Origin: Candidatus Cloacimonadota bacterium
Lineage (GTDB): Bacteria > Cloacimonadota > Cloacimonadia > Cloacimonadales > TCS61
Direction of reading: 5' to 3'
Length of the DNA: 64,000 nt
NCBI GenBank assembly: GCA_030600585.1
Contig: JAUVLU010000007.1
Span: forward strand, 1 to 64,000
Position numbers and translations under genes: made by a program. The first letter of the stretch is position 1. Every line of letters begins with the position of its first letter. This document shows positions 29,499 through 39,901 of this stretch, piece by piece. The notes beneath the pieces are model-generated. The model did no database searches, was not told where the DNA came from, and saw nothing but the letters and a program-made list of their open reading frames with translations.

Positions 29499-30277
29499 AA
29501 AAGGGAATATTCTTTCAGATCATTATTATTTTCATAGTTTTTCTTGGATGGAATCTGCTTCATTTGGGATATGAACTTCAGAGAGATGTTCTTGAAGACA
29601 GCATTTCCGCCTCTCCAATGATGCTCCTTTCGATGCACGAAGACACACTTGATCAACTTAGATCAAAGATCGAGAAAGATCCTTATATTAAAGAGATAGC
29701 AATAATTCAAGATTCTGTAATTGCCAAAACACTTATTACAAGCTACGAATTGGAAGACAGCAGTGAAATTCTAAGATCATACCTGTTTCCCACTGCAATG
29801 CAAATAAACTTTGCGGGCGAGAAATTCCAAATTGAACAGAAACAAAAATTGGAAAGAACGCTCTTAGAATATTCTCCTGCTGTTATCTATTATTTTGATA
29901 GTGCTCAATGGCAAATAGATCAAAATAAGATAACACTTCTTACAAAAGGTTATTATATCGGCTTTGGTTTATTTGTAGTTTTCATGTTATTCATTTCAAT
30001 TTTCCTCCGAATTCATTTTGAGATAAAAAGTAATATTTTTTGGAAGATATATTACTCTTCCGGCGGTTATATTGGAAAACGAAGAAAGCAGTTTTTTATT
30101 AATTCGTTATATATTTGTTTTATTCCGCTCATTCTTAATGTAGCTATTTATTATGCTCTACAGTATTTTCAATTACTTTCGGTCGAGATAGACTATCGTT
30201 TCTTTGGCATTGAATTGTTAACTGTTCTCATCAGTTCATTATTTGCCGGAATAGCTTTAGGAAAAAACCTGAAATGA
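29495..30277 (+). CDS. FtsX-like permease
   Basis: N-terminal TM, ~120-aa soluble domain, then three C-terminal TMs; directly follows FtsE-like gene. Confidence 0.65.
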   Translation: MKKGIFFQIIIIFIVFLGWNLLHLGYELQRDVLEDSISASPMMLLSMHEDTLDQLRSKIEKDPYIKEIAIIQDSVIAKTLITSYELEDSSEILRSYLFPTAMQINFAGEKFQIEQKQKLERTLLEYSPAVIYYFDSAQWQIDQNKITLLTKGYYIGFGLFVVFMLFISIFLRIHFEIKSNIFWKIYYSSGGYIGKRRKQFFINSLYICFIPLILNVAIYYALQYFQLLSVEIDYRFFGIELLTVLISSLFAGIALGKNLK

Positions 30278-30849
30278 AAAAATATATTCCAAATTCATTA
30301 ACTTTTTTCAGAGTATTAATGGTTCCGGTTTTCTTCTGGCTTATTCATCATTCTCATTTACCAAACAATTATTTATGGGCTACATTTGTTTTTATCATTG
30401 CAAGTATCACAGATATTTTTGATGGTCTGCTTGCCCGTAAATTTGGTGTTGTTACCAATTTTGGGAAGATAATGGACCCGCTTGCCGATAAACTGTTAAC
30501 CTTATTGGCGCTGTATGTTTTAGTTTCCGAACCAATGAAAATGATGAGCATTTATGTGTTCTATATTATTTTATTTAGGGAAGTAATGATAACATTATTA
30601 AGACAGTATTATTCGAGAAAGAAAATCTACATTCCCGCAAATATCTGGGGAAAAGTTAAAACAACTTTCCAGATGACCGGTATTATTGCGGCTTTGGTCT
30701 ATTATTCTCTGCCATATCAATTTATGCCGATCATTCAAACATATCATTCAAAATTTCAATTTGGATTCAATATCTTTTTCTGGGTTATAGCCATTGTAAC
30801 TATTCTTTCCGGAATAACTTATCTCTTTCCAAGTGAACGTAAAGGTTAA
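30274..30849 (+). CDS. pgsA: CDP-diacylglycerol--glycerol-3-phosphate 3-phosphatidyltransferase
   Basis: 'SITDIFDGLLARKFGVVTNFGKIMDPLADKLL' CDP-alcohol phosphatidyltransferase motif. Confidence 0.93.
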   Translation: MKKYIPNSLTFFRVLMVPVFFWLIHHSHLPNNYLWATFVFIIASITDIFDGLLARKFGVVTNFGKIMDPLADKLLTLLALYVLVSEPMKMMSIYVFYIILFREVMITLLRQYYSRKKIYIPANIWGKVKTTFQMTGIIAALVYYSLPYQFMPIIQTYHSKFQFGFNIFFWVIAIVTILSGITYLFPSERKG

Positions 30850-30852
30850 CCA

Positions 30853-31917
30853 ATGAAAACAATGAACAAAAAAATTGTGATATTGGGAATTGGCCTGCTT
30901 CTAATTCTTGGATGTTCCTCCAAAGATAATATTCATAAAACTAAAAGTAAACGAATCGATCCGCATAAACCGATGTCTTGGGGGCATAAACAGACTGTAT
31001 ATGTTTTTGCCGATGATAATGTATGGAAATATGCCAAAGGGCATTTAAAAAAAACACTGGAAAGAGTACAATTTACAACAGAAAATGAAAAAGTATTCAT
31101 TGTTAAAAGAGTTCCCATCGATAATATAGATAATTTCTATAAATTTAATAATTTGATCTTTTTCTGTGATCTTGAATCAAATGACAATGTATCAACTTAT
31201 ATTAAAGAGATCATGGGATCCAAGGTAGAAGCCGAAGTTAACGAAAATCTGGTTGGGATGTACACGAAAGATAATGTGTGGGCAAATGACCAGTTTATAC
31301 TTTTTATTCTTGGAAGTAATGAGCGGGATCTGTTGAAATTCAATATCCTGCAATCACATAATATCTTTGATCTATTTAAAGATAAATTATTCGATAGGAT
31401 CGAAGGACAGCTATATAAAACTTCGATTTATTCCGACAATAGATTTGCTGCATTTCGGTGGTCGTTAAAACTTCCAAAAAAATATATCCTTTACAAAAAT
31501 GATACTGCAAATAATTTTATTTCGTTCATTGCTCGGTTAAGAAATAAACCGGACAGATATATTTCCGTGTATTCTCAGAAAATTCCAAAAGAAGAATTTG
31601 ATCGAGATTGGTTTAGGGAAACCCGCAAGAATATCAGTTGGAAATATTACGATGAAGATGAGTTCTTTGATAGAGATGTGAGAATGGAGAAATACAAACT
31701 TGCCGGACATCAGGGCTGGCGTTTGTCTGGTAGATGGCAGAATAAGAAACATTCTGTGGGAGGTGCTTTCCAAAGTTTTGCTTTCTATGACGAAGCAAGC
31801 GGGTTAGTTTATCTTGTAGATAATTCTGTATATTATCCCGATGGAGAAAAACTGGAAGCTCTCTATGAATTAGAAATTATCAGTAATACGTTAAAACTTA
31901 AAGAAAAAAATAATTAA
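30853..31917 (+). CDS. DUF4837-like lipoprotein
   Basis: Lipobox LLILGCSS; 'VYVFADDNVWKYAKGHLKKTLE', 'DNVWANDQFILFILG'. Confidence 0.7.
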   Translation: MKTMNKKIVILGIGLLLILGCSSKDNIHKTKSKRIDPHKPMSWGHKQTVYVFADDNVWKYAKGHLKKTLERVQFTTENEKVFIVKRVPIDNIDNFYKFNNLIFFCDLESNDNVSTYIKEIMGSKVEAEVNENLVGMYTKDNVWANDQFILFILGSNERDLLKFNILQSHNIFDLFKDKLFDRIEGQLYKTSIYSDNRFAAFRWSLKLPKKYILYKNDTANNFISFIARLRNKPDRYISVYSQKIPKEEFDRDWFRETRKNISWKYYDEDEFFDRDVRMEKYKLAGHQGWRLSGRWQNKKHSVGGAFQSFAFYDEASGLVYLVDNSVYYPDGEKLEALYELEIISNTLKLKEKNN

Positions 31918-31927
31918 GGAGACCTAT

Positions 31928-32671
31928 ATGAGAAAATTAAGTGTCTTATTTATCCTTTTAATAATTTCAATGAGCATCTTTGCATTCGAGCTTAACACAT
32001 TAATAGATACACCAACTGCCGGTATTTTACAGCAAGGCGAAGCAGAGATGTCTGCCAAAATTTACAAAGATAACGGCTTGTTGATCGGAACAAAAGTTGG
32101 ATTATTCCCGCGTTTTATGTTCGGTGTTAATTATGGTGCCGAACAAATAGTCGGTGATGCTGATCCTCAATGGCATGAAAGAGTTGAATTCAATGCAAAG
32201 ATCAGAGTTCTGGATGAGAATAACCAGCTTCCGGCTATAGCTATCGGCTATGATTCTCAGGGGCATGGAAGATATGATAAAACTCAAAAACGATATGATA
32301 TAAAATCCAAAGGCGTTTATCTTACCGTCAGCAAAAATTTCTTCCTACTTGGAAATCTTGGTATTCACGGTGGAATTAATTACAGTTTGGAAACCGAAGA
32401 CAAAGATGATGAACCAAATCTTTTTATCGGCTTCGATAAAACAATTGGAGATATGGTAGTTTTATTAGCTGAATATGATACCGGCTGGAATGACAATGCT
32501 GATTTCAAAAGTGATATTGTAAAAGGCAGAGGATTTTTCAATGCTGCTGTAGATCTGCATTTCACAGAAGCACTTATTCTTAAAATATCGTTTTATGATC
32601 TGCTTCTGAATCACCCCGATACTAAAGGATGTGATAGATCGATCATTCTCCTATATAATATGACTTTCTAA
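31928..32671 (+). CDS. outer-membrane beta-barrel-like protein (YjbH-like)
   Basis: Signal peptide; 'NTLIDTPTAGILQQGEAEMSAKIYKDNGLLIGTKVGLFPRFMFGVNYG'. Confidence 0.55.
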   Translation: MRKLSVLFILLIISMSIFAFELNTLIDTPTAGILQQGEAEMSAKIYKDNGLLIGTKVGLFPRFMFGVNYGAEQIVGDADPQWHERVEFNAKIRVLDENNQLPAIAIGYDSQGHGRYDKTQKRYDIKSKGVYLTVSKNFFLLGNLGIHGGINYSLETEDKDDEPNLFIGFDKTIGDMVVLLAEYDTGWNDNADFKSDIVKGRGFFNAAVDLHFTEALILKISFYDLLLNHPDTKGCDRSIILLYNMTF

Positions 32672-32676
32672 ATTTC

Positions 32677-34554
32677 ATGAAGTTTTTTTACAAATTTTTG
32701 CTCATCACGATATTTTTTACAGGATGCGCAGTTAATAAAAATATTTCTTACCAGCCGAATTTTGTTGCTGAAAATTATTTTCTTTTTGCTGAGACTGCAA
32801 TGCAGCAGCGTGATATTGATAGTGCAGTTAAATTATATAGAAAAGCTGCAGAATCCGATTCCAACAATGTTTATCTAAAAGAAACATTAATGCAGGCTTT
32901 AGTATTGAAAGCTTATTTTGATAAATCTGCAAATTCCGAAATAATAGAAACTGGGAAAATATTCTGTGAGAATAATGTTAAATCGGAAAAGATATATTCC
33001 ATCATGGCTGAATCTTACCGCATTGAACATCAGAATGAAATGGCTGAAAAATGTTTTAAAAAAGCTGTTAAAATACAACCAACCATGCGGAACCTTACCG
33101 CATATTATATTTTCCAACAAAACACCAAACCACCAGCAAATATCAAACTTTTAAAAAAAGCAATAAAACTTAGCTGGGAAGATGAAAAACTGGTGTTGAC
33201 AATAGCCGAATTATACAGCAAGATAGATTCATTAAAAAGCTTTGAAATACTTATGCATGCTTACGGAAAATGGGCTGATGAAGCAAGCTTAATGCCGCTG
33301 CTCACAGCTTATGAAAAACAAGGTTCACAAGATAAAGTTTTAGAGATGATCCAACTTCATATTGATGAAAACAGATTGCTCTCGGCTCCAATAAAGACCT
33401 ATCTTATTGGAAGATATTTCTTATTTGAACAGTATGATAAGATATTGGATAATAAAGATCTGTGTTTTGAAGTTGGAACTCAAGATATATTAAAATACCT
33501 CTTTCTATCAGCAATTAAAAAACATGATCTTGATATCGGAGTAATGGCTGGGCTTGCTATCGAGGAATCCGGAGAATTAACAGAAGAATTTACTTCATCT
33601 TTCTACACTTATTTTACCGATCTTTACCTGTCTGAAAATAATTTCACGGAAGCAGCAAATTACCTTATCAAAGCTGATGACATCAATACAATTCACAGTT
33701 ACATTTTCGAGGTTGATCTTTCTAAAAACACTGAACGGAAAGAGAAAATATATGAACTTTTAATACAATATTTGAATCTCTCAAAAGATAAATCCAAAGC
33801 AAATTACCTTTTGGGAATTTTTCATACGGAATTTGAAGAAAAAGAAACTGCGCTCGGATATCTTGATAAACTTCCCGATAGCTTTATCAACGAAAATGAA
33901 CTCAATCTTCTGGTAGCACTTGCCTATATCCAAAGTGCAACTGACATCGCAAAAGCAAGATCACTTCTAACTGATATTGAAGGAATCAATGTTTCTCCGA
34001 ACGAACTTATTGCCAGTTTGCTGTTTGGAACCGAACAAGATTCGATTGCTTATTACATCTTAAAAGAAGAGATTAAAACAAATCCCCAACCAGATGTTTC
34101 TACATTTGCTACCTGTTCAATTCTTGGTGAGTTATACGATAAGCCTGATAGTTTACTGATCATTCTGGAAAAGGGAGTTGTTCTTTATCCTGAAAATTCC
34201 GATTTGCTCAATGCTGCCGGTTATTTTATTGCAAAATATGAATTCAAAGAAAAATATAATGAAGCTGCTGTATATTTGGAAAAAGCTGTTTTATTGCAAC
34301 CGGAAAGTGAAATGATCTGGGACAGTCTTGCCTGGCTTTATTTCAAACAGAAAAAATATGATAAGGCAATTGAGGCGATGAAAATTCCCTTATCTAAAGA
34401 GATCAGCCATAGCGAAATTGCTTATCATATCGGTGAGATATATCTAAGTTTAAATAATAATAAAAAAGCTAAATATTATTTTAATTTGGCTATTGAATTG
34501 AACAATGAAAAACGATCCGTTCAGTTTTCTAAAGAAATATTACGTGAGTATTAA
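32677..34554 (+). CDS. TPR-repeat lipoprotein
   Basis: Lipobox FFTGCAV; TPR units e.g. 'AMQQRDIDSAVKLYRKAAESDSNNVYL'. Confidence 0.85.
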   Translation: MKFFYKFLLITIFFTGCAVNKNISYQPNFVAENYFLFAETAMQQRDIDSAVKLYRKAAESDSNNVYLKETLMQALVLKAYFDKSANSEIIETGKIFCENNVKSEKIYSIMAESYRIEHQNEMAEKCFKKAVKIQPTMRNLTAYYIFQQNTKPPANIKLLKKAIKLSWEDEKLVLTIAELYSKIDSLKSFEILMHAYGKWADEASLMPLLTAYEKQGSQDKVLEMIQLHIDENRLLSAPIKTYLIGRYFLFEQYDKILDNKDLCFEVGTQDILKYLFLSAIKKHDLDIGVMAGLAIEESGELTEEFTSSFYTYFTDLYLSENNFTEAANYLIKADDINTIHSYIFEVDLSKNTERKEKIYELLIQYLNLSKDKSKANYLLGIFHTEFEEKETALGYLDKLPDSFINENELNLLVALAYIQSATDIAKARSLLTDIEGINVSPNELIASLLFGTEQDSIAYYILKEEIKTNPQPDVSTFATCSILGELYDKPDSLLIILEKGVVLYPENSDLLNAAGYFIAKYEFKEKYNEAAVYLEKAVLLQPESEMIWDSLAWLYFKQKKYDKAIEAMKIPLSKEISHSEIAYHIGEIYLSLNNNKKAKYYFNLAIELNNEKRSVQFSKEILREY

Positions 34555-34766
34555 GAAAAGAATAAACACAGAGACACAAAGGCACAGAGAACACAGAGTA
34601 GTGTCTGTGTTAAAAAAAAGGTTCTCATGAAAGAAAATAAAGAACATAGAAAAGAATAAACACCAGCCTTCGCTAAGCTTCAGTCTTCACGATGTTACGC
34701 CCAGACAAGTCGGCTTGGCAGGCAGAAAACATTTAAGATTTTTTTTCTTTGCTTTTTTTCGTGTAT

Positions 34767-34792
34767 GCCAAAGGCGTATAAATCTTTGTGGC
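34767..34792 (+). repeat. repeat segment ccaaaggcgtataaatctttgtggct
   Basis: Inverse of 9448-9470. Confidence 0.6.
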
Positions 34793-34813
34793 TATATTTT
34801 AAAAGGAGATAAT

Positions 34814-34999
34814 ATGAAATTTGTATTTAATAAAACCAACATTATTCTATTGGTAATAGCTATTATTATAACTGTTGCAGGATACATTATTATGGGAACC
34901 GGAGATAACACGATTTCACCTGTTCTATTGATAATTGCTTATGTAATTCTATTCCCAGCAGCTATTATTGTCGGAACGAAGAAGAAAAAAAAGGAATAA
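34814..34999 (+). CDS. small hypothetical membrane protein
   Basis: RBS aaaggagat; two hydrophobic helices. Confidence 0.55.
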   Translation: MKFVFNKTNIILLVIAIIITVAGYIIMGTGDNTISPVLLIIAYVILFPAAIIVGTKKKKKE

Positions 35000-35101
35000 A
35001 TTATAACTGATATACGCGACATTTATCTGCCTGTGGAAGATTTGTCGTATATAACACCAAATCAGGGGGTGTTCGCGACAAAATTGACGGGGATACATAC
35101 A

Positions 35102-35113
35102 TTAGCTGTCATT
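35102..35113. repeat. left arm of 12-bp inverted repeat TTAGCTGTCATT
   Basis: Perfect reverse complement at 38898-38909, flanking one ORF. Confidence 0.7.
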
Positions 35114-35129
35114 AAGTTGGAGGATAAAT

Positions 35130-38100
35130 ATGAAATGGATAGATACCTTAGAAATTAGATATTGGGCTGGTAGAAGAGATTGCCAAGATACATTACCTCA
35201 TTTATTAAGAAAATTGATTAGAGCTAATTCAAATTCAATTCGTTCAATAAAATTTCCCTCAGGCGACAACGTTTTACTTGGTGGTTGGGATGGTGTGCTT
35301 GAAGTATCAGAAGAAACAGAATACTTACCTTTAGGCATTTCTTTATGGGAATTTGGTGCGAATAAAGATATTAAAGGAAAAGCTAATAGCGATTACGAAA
35401 AAAGAACTAAGAATCCATTAGGATATAATCCCAAAGATTGCACATTTATTTTTGTTACACCTAGATTATTTTCTAAAGCAGATGAATGGATTAGAGATAA
35501 AATGAAAGAAGGAATCTGGAAAGATGTTAGAGTGGTAAATGCCGAGATTCTTGAAGAATGGTTAGAGAAATGTCCGTCAGTATCTTCTTGGTTATCTATA
35601 AAACATCTTAGAAAATATCCCGAAGGAGTTCAATCTACCAATGATTTTTGGGATGAATGGTCAATTGGTCCAAATCTAAAATTAACTCCGGAATTAATTT
35701 TAGGAGGTAGACAAGAAGAAGTAAAACAATTATTTGAATCTGCATCAACTCCATCTATAATATCAATACAAGGCTCTTCAAGAGAAGAAGCGTTAGCTTT
35801 TATCATTGCCGTATTTAAGGCTTCAAAAAAAGAAGAAGACTTTTTTTCCCGAAGTATTATTGTAGACAATCAAGAACATTATAGACAATTATCAATTCAT
35901 AACAAACCATTGATTTTATTACCTAGATTCGAAGATTGTGGTATTTTAAATCGAGCAATTGAATTTGGCCATAATGTGATTGTTCCATTAGGTGCAGACT
36001 CATCCAACAATTGGGGTAACAAAATCATTCTCCCCAAGTTAGATAGAGAGCTCTTTGTTAAATCTTTAAGTGAAAGTGGATTATCAAAAGAGAAAGCTGA
36101 ACAGCACTCGAGAGAATCTGCGAGGAATATTACTATTTTAAGAAGACAACTTGAATTTGTAAGAAATATACCAGAATGGGCAAAACCTGATAATGTTAGA
36201 GATATAATTCCTGCATTGATTATTGGACGATGGAATGAAGGTTTTGAAAGTGATAAAGAAATTGTATCATTGGTTGCTAATGAATCTTATGATGATTATT
36301 TGAAGAAACTTAAGAAGTGGCTCTATTGTTCTGATTCTCCAATAATAAAAATTGGTAATAATTGGAGATTAGCATCACCTTTGGATGCTTGGTCAAATGC
36401 TTCTTGTTTTTTAATTCAAAAGGACTTTGATTTACTAAAATCTTCTTTTAATAAAATTATGAGTGAGATTGATCCTGCTTTCGAGCTCAAATCAGAAGAA
36501 CGATCAATGGCTTCTTTGCACGGAAAAGTAAAAAGATATTCGGACTGGATTCGAGAAGGAATAACTCAATCACTAATATTGACTTCTTTTTATGGAGATG
36601 AATTATCTTTTGATTTACCAATACCTAGTACAATTTGGGTGAATAATATTATAAAGGAATTATTGAATAATAACAACCATGATTTTTGGAAGTCAATAAA
36701 TGATCAACTCCCAATAATATCTGAAGCATCACCTGAATCTTTTATATATTCAATTGAGCAGCATATCAAAAATGAAAACTCTCCAATTATTAATATGTTC
36801 TTTGAAGATCCAGGTATTATCTCTGGAATTAGTTATCACACAGGTTTATTATGGGCTCTTGAAAACGTTGCTTGGATTCCAGAATATTTACCCAGAGTAT
36901 CATTAATTCTTGTCTATCTATCTGCTAATGATCATGGTGGTAGTACAGCAAATAGACCTTTTAATAGTCTTGATAATATATTTAAACCTTGGTATGTGCA
37001 AACTTTAGCTGACTTTAAAACAAGAATTGAAGTTTTAGAACTTTTAGCACATAGAGAAAAAGATGTAACTTGGAAGTTATTAATAGGAATGTTACCTGAT
37101 TCTACTACTGGTTTTGCTATGCCCTCACATAAGTTTAGATGGAGAATGTTCAACCAGCAATCAAAGAAACCTATTACATATGCTGATATATACCAAACAT
37201 ATTCAGCAACGGTTGATTTGCTTCTGAATATTTGCGATAAATCCGAAGTAAAGATATCGCAATTAATCAAAAGTTCAATACATTTAAGTGAAAATGATAG
37301 AAACAAAATAATAGAATTCATAGAATTAAATATTGATACCATAATTAACAGAGATTTTTCTGCTTGGAATTCATTAAGAGATTTAATCAGTAATCATAGA
37401 TCGTTCCCAGATGCTAAATGGTCAGTTTCAGAAGAAACTCTTAAGCCATATGAAGCTTTATTTGATAAACTCCAACCTTCAGATATAATCAATAAATCAA
37501 TATGGCTATTTGATGATCATTTTCCAAAATTTATTGAAGGTTTTAAATATAAGGCAATGTCGCACGAAGAAAGAAGTAAGTTGATACATGAAGCGAGACA
37601 AGAAGCTTTAGAGAAGATTTATAAAACAGGGGGAGTAGATATAATTTTAGAGATGGCTCAAAAAGTAAATCAACAAAGAATATTGGGTGATATTTTAGCA
37701 AATATTATAACTGATAGAGGTGAGATTATTACTCTTTGCAACCTTCTTAATGATGAAGAAAATCAAATGATACACGGATTTATTTTTCGAAAATCGATGT
37801 TGTATGATTTAGAATGGATATTTAAATTGTATAAAGATTTAAAAGAAAATGGATTTTCTGATGAAATTCTTGTTCGTGTTTTCTATTTATTAAATCAGAA
37901 TAAAATATTATGGGATTTCATTAATTCTACAACTGATCAAATTAGAAATACATATTGGGAAAATGTATATCCACAATTTTACCATAGTTGTGTTGATGAT
38001 CAAATTCTTGGTATTAAATACCTTCTTGAATATAAAAGATTCTTTAGTGCTATTGATTTCTGCTCTCATTCAGTAAAAAAATTACCAACAGATTTGATTG

Positions 38101-38894
38101 TAGATTTACTCGAAAAAACTGCAACCATCAAATCTAATGAGAAGAATAATTTACAGGGATATCAATTTAATCAATTATTTGAAGAACTTGGGAAAAGAGA
38201 TGATATAAATGACAAAACTCTTTTGAAATTGGAATGGTATTACATACCTGTATTAACATCCTATGGGAATACTATAAAGCCAACCTTACTTCATGCAGAG
38301 TTATCATCAGATCCAGAATTCTTCATCGATATAATCAAATATATTTACAAACCAGACAAAGATGAAGTTGAAGAAGATACATTAGATTTATCAGAAGAAA
38401 TTATTGTTAATAGAGCAAGGCAAGCACATAATTTATTAGAATCTTGGAAAAAAATCCCAGGAATGGATGAAGAATTTAATATAAATTTCGAAAAATTAAA
38501 TGAGTGGGTAAATACTGCTAAAGAACTTTCAGTTAAATGCAATAGAACCAAAGTTACAGATGTACACATTGGGAAGATACTTACTAAGATTCCCTTGAAG
38601 ATAAGCCCCTGGCCTCCTACCGAAATATGTAAAATTATAGAATCCTATAATTCCGAAATATTAAATAGTAATTTCATTATTGAAGTGCGTAATAATAGAG
38701 GAACAACAACAAGAGGTGCCTTTGAAGGTGGAAATCAAGAACGGGAATTAGCAAGATTTTTTATTGAACAATCGGATTATTATCGCACAAAATTTCCAAC
38801 AGTTTCAACTATTTTGAAGAAGATTTCTGAAAGATATGAATATGATGCAAAAGATGAAGATCAAAGGGCTGAATTAGATAGACTCGAGTACTGA
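35130..38894 (+). CDS. 1254-aa protein of unknown function, putative defence/STAND-like protein with nuclease-like N-terminus
   Basis: N-term 'GGWDGVLEV...LGISLWEFGANKDIKGKANSDYEKRT...FIFVTPRLF'; 'LILGGRQEEVKQLFE...IISIQGSSREEALAFIIAVF' resembles a STAND domain start lacking the P-loop Lys; next to an R-M system. Confidence 0.55.
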   Translation: MKWIDTLEIRYWAGRRDCQDTLPHLLRKLIRANSNSIRSIKFPSGDNVLLGGWDGVLEVSEETEYLPLGISLWEFGANKDIKGKANSDYEKRTKNPLGYNPKDCTFIFVTPRLFSKADEWIRDKMKEGIWKDVRVVNAEILEEWLEKCPSVSSWLSIKHLRKYPEGVQSTNDFWDEWSIGPNLKLTPELILGGRQEEVKQLFESASTPSIISIQGSSREEALAFIIAVFKASKKEEDFFSRSIIVDNQEHYRQLSIHNKPLILLPRFEDCGILNRAIEFGHNVIVPLGADSSNNWGNKIILPKLDRELFVKSLSESGLSKEKAEQHSRESARNITILRRQLEFVRNIPEWAKPDNVRDIIPALIIGRWNEGFESDKEIVSLVANESYDDYLKKLKKWLYCSDSPIIKIGNNWRLASPLDAWSNASCFLIQKDFDLLKSSFNKIMSEIDPAFELKSEERSMASLHGKVKRYSDWIREGITQSLILTSFYGDELSFDLPIPSTIWVNNIIKELLNNNNHDFWKSINDQLPIISEASPESFIYSIEQHIKNENSPIINMFFEDPGIISGISYHTGLLWALENVAWIPEYLPRVSLILVYLSANDHGGSTANRPFNSLDNIFKPWYVQTLADFKTRIEVLELLAHREKDVTWKLLIGMLPDSTTGFAMPSHKFRWRMFNQQSKKPITYADIYQTYSATVDLLLNICDKSEVKISQLIKSSIHLSENDRNKIIEFIELNIDTIINRDFSAWNSLRDLISNHRSFPDAKWSVSEETLKPYEALFDKLQPSDIINKSIWLFDDHFPKFIEGFKYKAMSHEERSKLIHEARQEALEKIYKTGGVDIILEMAQKVNQQRILGDILANIITDRGEIITLCNLLNDEENQMIHGFIFRKSMLYDLEWIFKLYKDLKENGFSDEILVRVFYLLNQNKILWDFINSTTDQIRNTYWENVYPQFYHSCVDDQILGIKYLLEYKRFFSAIDFCSHSVKKLPTDLIVDLLEKTATIKSNEKNNLQGYQFNQLFEELGKRDDINDKTLLKLEWYYIPVLTSYGNTIKPTLLHAELSSDPEFFIDIIKYIYKPDKDEVEEDTLDLSEEIIVNRARQAHNLLESWKKIPGMDEEFNINFEKLNEWVNTAKELSVKCNRTKVTDVHIGKILTKIPLKISPWPPTEICKIIESYNSEILNSNFIIEVRNNRGTTTRGAFEGGNQERELARFFIEQSDYYRTKFPTVSTILKKISERYEYDAKDEDQRAELDRLEY

Positions 38895-38897
38895 TCG

Positions 38898-38909
38898 AAT
38901 GACAGCTAA
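38898..38909. repeat. right arm of 12-bp inverted repeat AATGACAGCTAA
   Basis: See 35102-35113. Confidence 0.7.
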
Positions 38910-39057
38910 CAACACACAGGTCCACTCTCAGATTGAAAGAAAAACGAGAAGAGCGTGGCAGCTGCCAAACATTAAACAACGAATAATAAAATATCTTGAT
39001 TAAATTTATTGCATAATAGAAATTGTAAAAGTAAATTTTAGTAATGAAGGGAGTATT

Positions 39058-39891
39058 ATGAGTTACAAAAAAGAATTTGAAAAACAGTTGAAAGAATTTG
39101 TTTTAGGTTTAAATGATTACGTGAGTTCAAAAGACGGACAATGGACTATTAAAGGTTTTATTGATATTTTTAAGAATGTTTACACTATTTCATCAGATAC
39201 AAAAATAGTATCAAAAATTATTGAAATTCATCTTTTCCCAAAAATTCTTCAATTTGCAAAAAAGTATGGTTATCACATCGTTCTTCCTGAACATCAAAAT
39301 TATTATCCTGATATCTCCTTTGTAAAATCTGACAATGAAAAAATTAAATTCGCATTAGACTTTAAAACAACTTATCGAAAACCAAATAATTCGTCTTTAT
39401 GTAATGGTTTTACTTTAGGCTCACATGGCAAATATTTTGAAGATCGAAAAAGCACAAAAAACATACAATTTCCATACAGCTCATATTTAGCACATTTTTG
39501 CTTGGGTATAATCTATAGTCGTAATGTTGGAACATCTATCGATGAGACTAAACATTATAAATTAAATGAACTTCAATCTATTACTTCAGTTGTTAAAGAT
39601 TTTGAGTTTTTTGTACAAGAGAAATGGCGTATTGCAAGTGACAAAGGTGGAAGTGGAAATACTGCTAATATCGGAAGTATTAATAATATTAAAGATATTA
39701 TTAAGGGTCGTGGAATGTTCTCAAAACTCGGAGAGAAATGGTTCGATGATTATTGGATGAATTACAATAAGATTACAATTCCGGATGGGAAAAAAGGAAC
39801 GAAGAAAATAACTTCATTAAAGGAATTTGTAGAATATAGAAAAGGAGATGTATCGCTAATTGTTCCAAAGAGAAACAAAAAAGTGAAGTAG
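39058..39891 (+). CDS. EcoRV-family type II restriction endonuclease
   Basis: 'SSDTKIVSKIIEI...YPDISF...FALDFKTTY' and 'GGSGNTANIGSI...WFDDYWMNY' parallel EcoRV 'GSDTKVLSTIFEL...YPDF...AIDIKTTY' and 'AGSGNTTNIGSI...FLDYWRNY'. Confidence 0.93.
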   Translation: MSYKKEFEKQLKEFVLGLNDYVSSKDGQWTIKGFIDIFKNVYTISSDTKIVSKIIEIHLFPKILQFAKKYGYHIVLPEHQNYYPDISFVKSDNEKIKFALDFKTTYRKPNNSSLCNGFTLGSHGKYFEDRKSTKNIQFPYSSYLAHFCLGIIYSRNVGTSIDETKHYKLNELQSITSVVKDFEFFVQEKWRIASDKGGSGNTANIGSINNIKDIIKGRGMFSKLGEKWFDDYWMNYNKITIPDGKKGTKKITSLKEFVEYRKGDVSLIVPKRNKKVK

Positions 39892-39901
39892 AGATTTTAT
39901 T

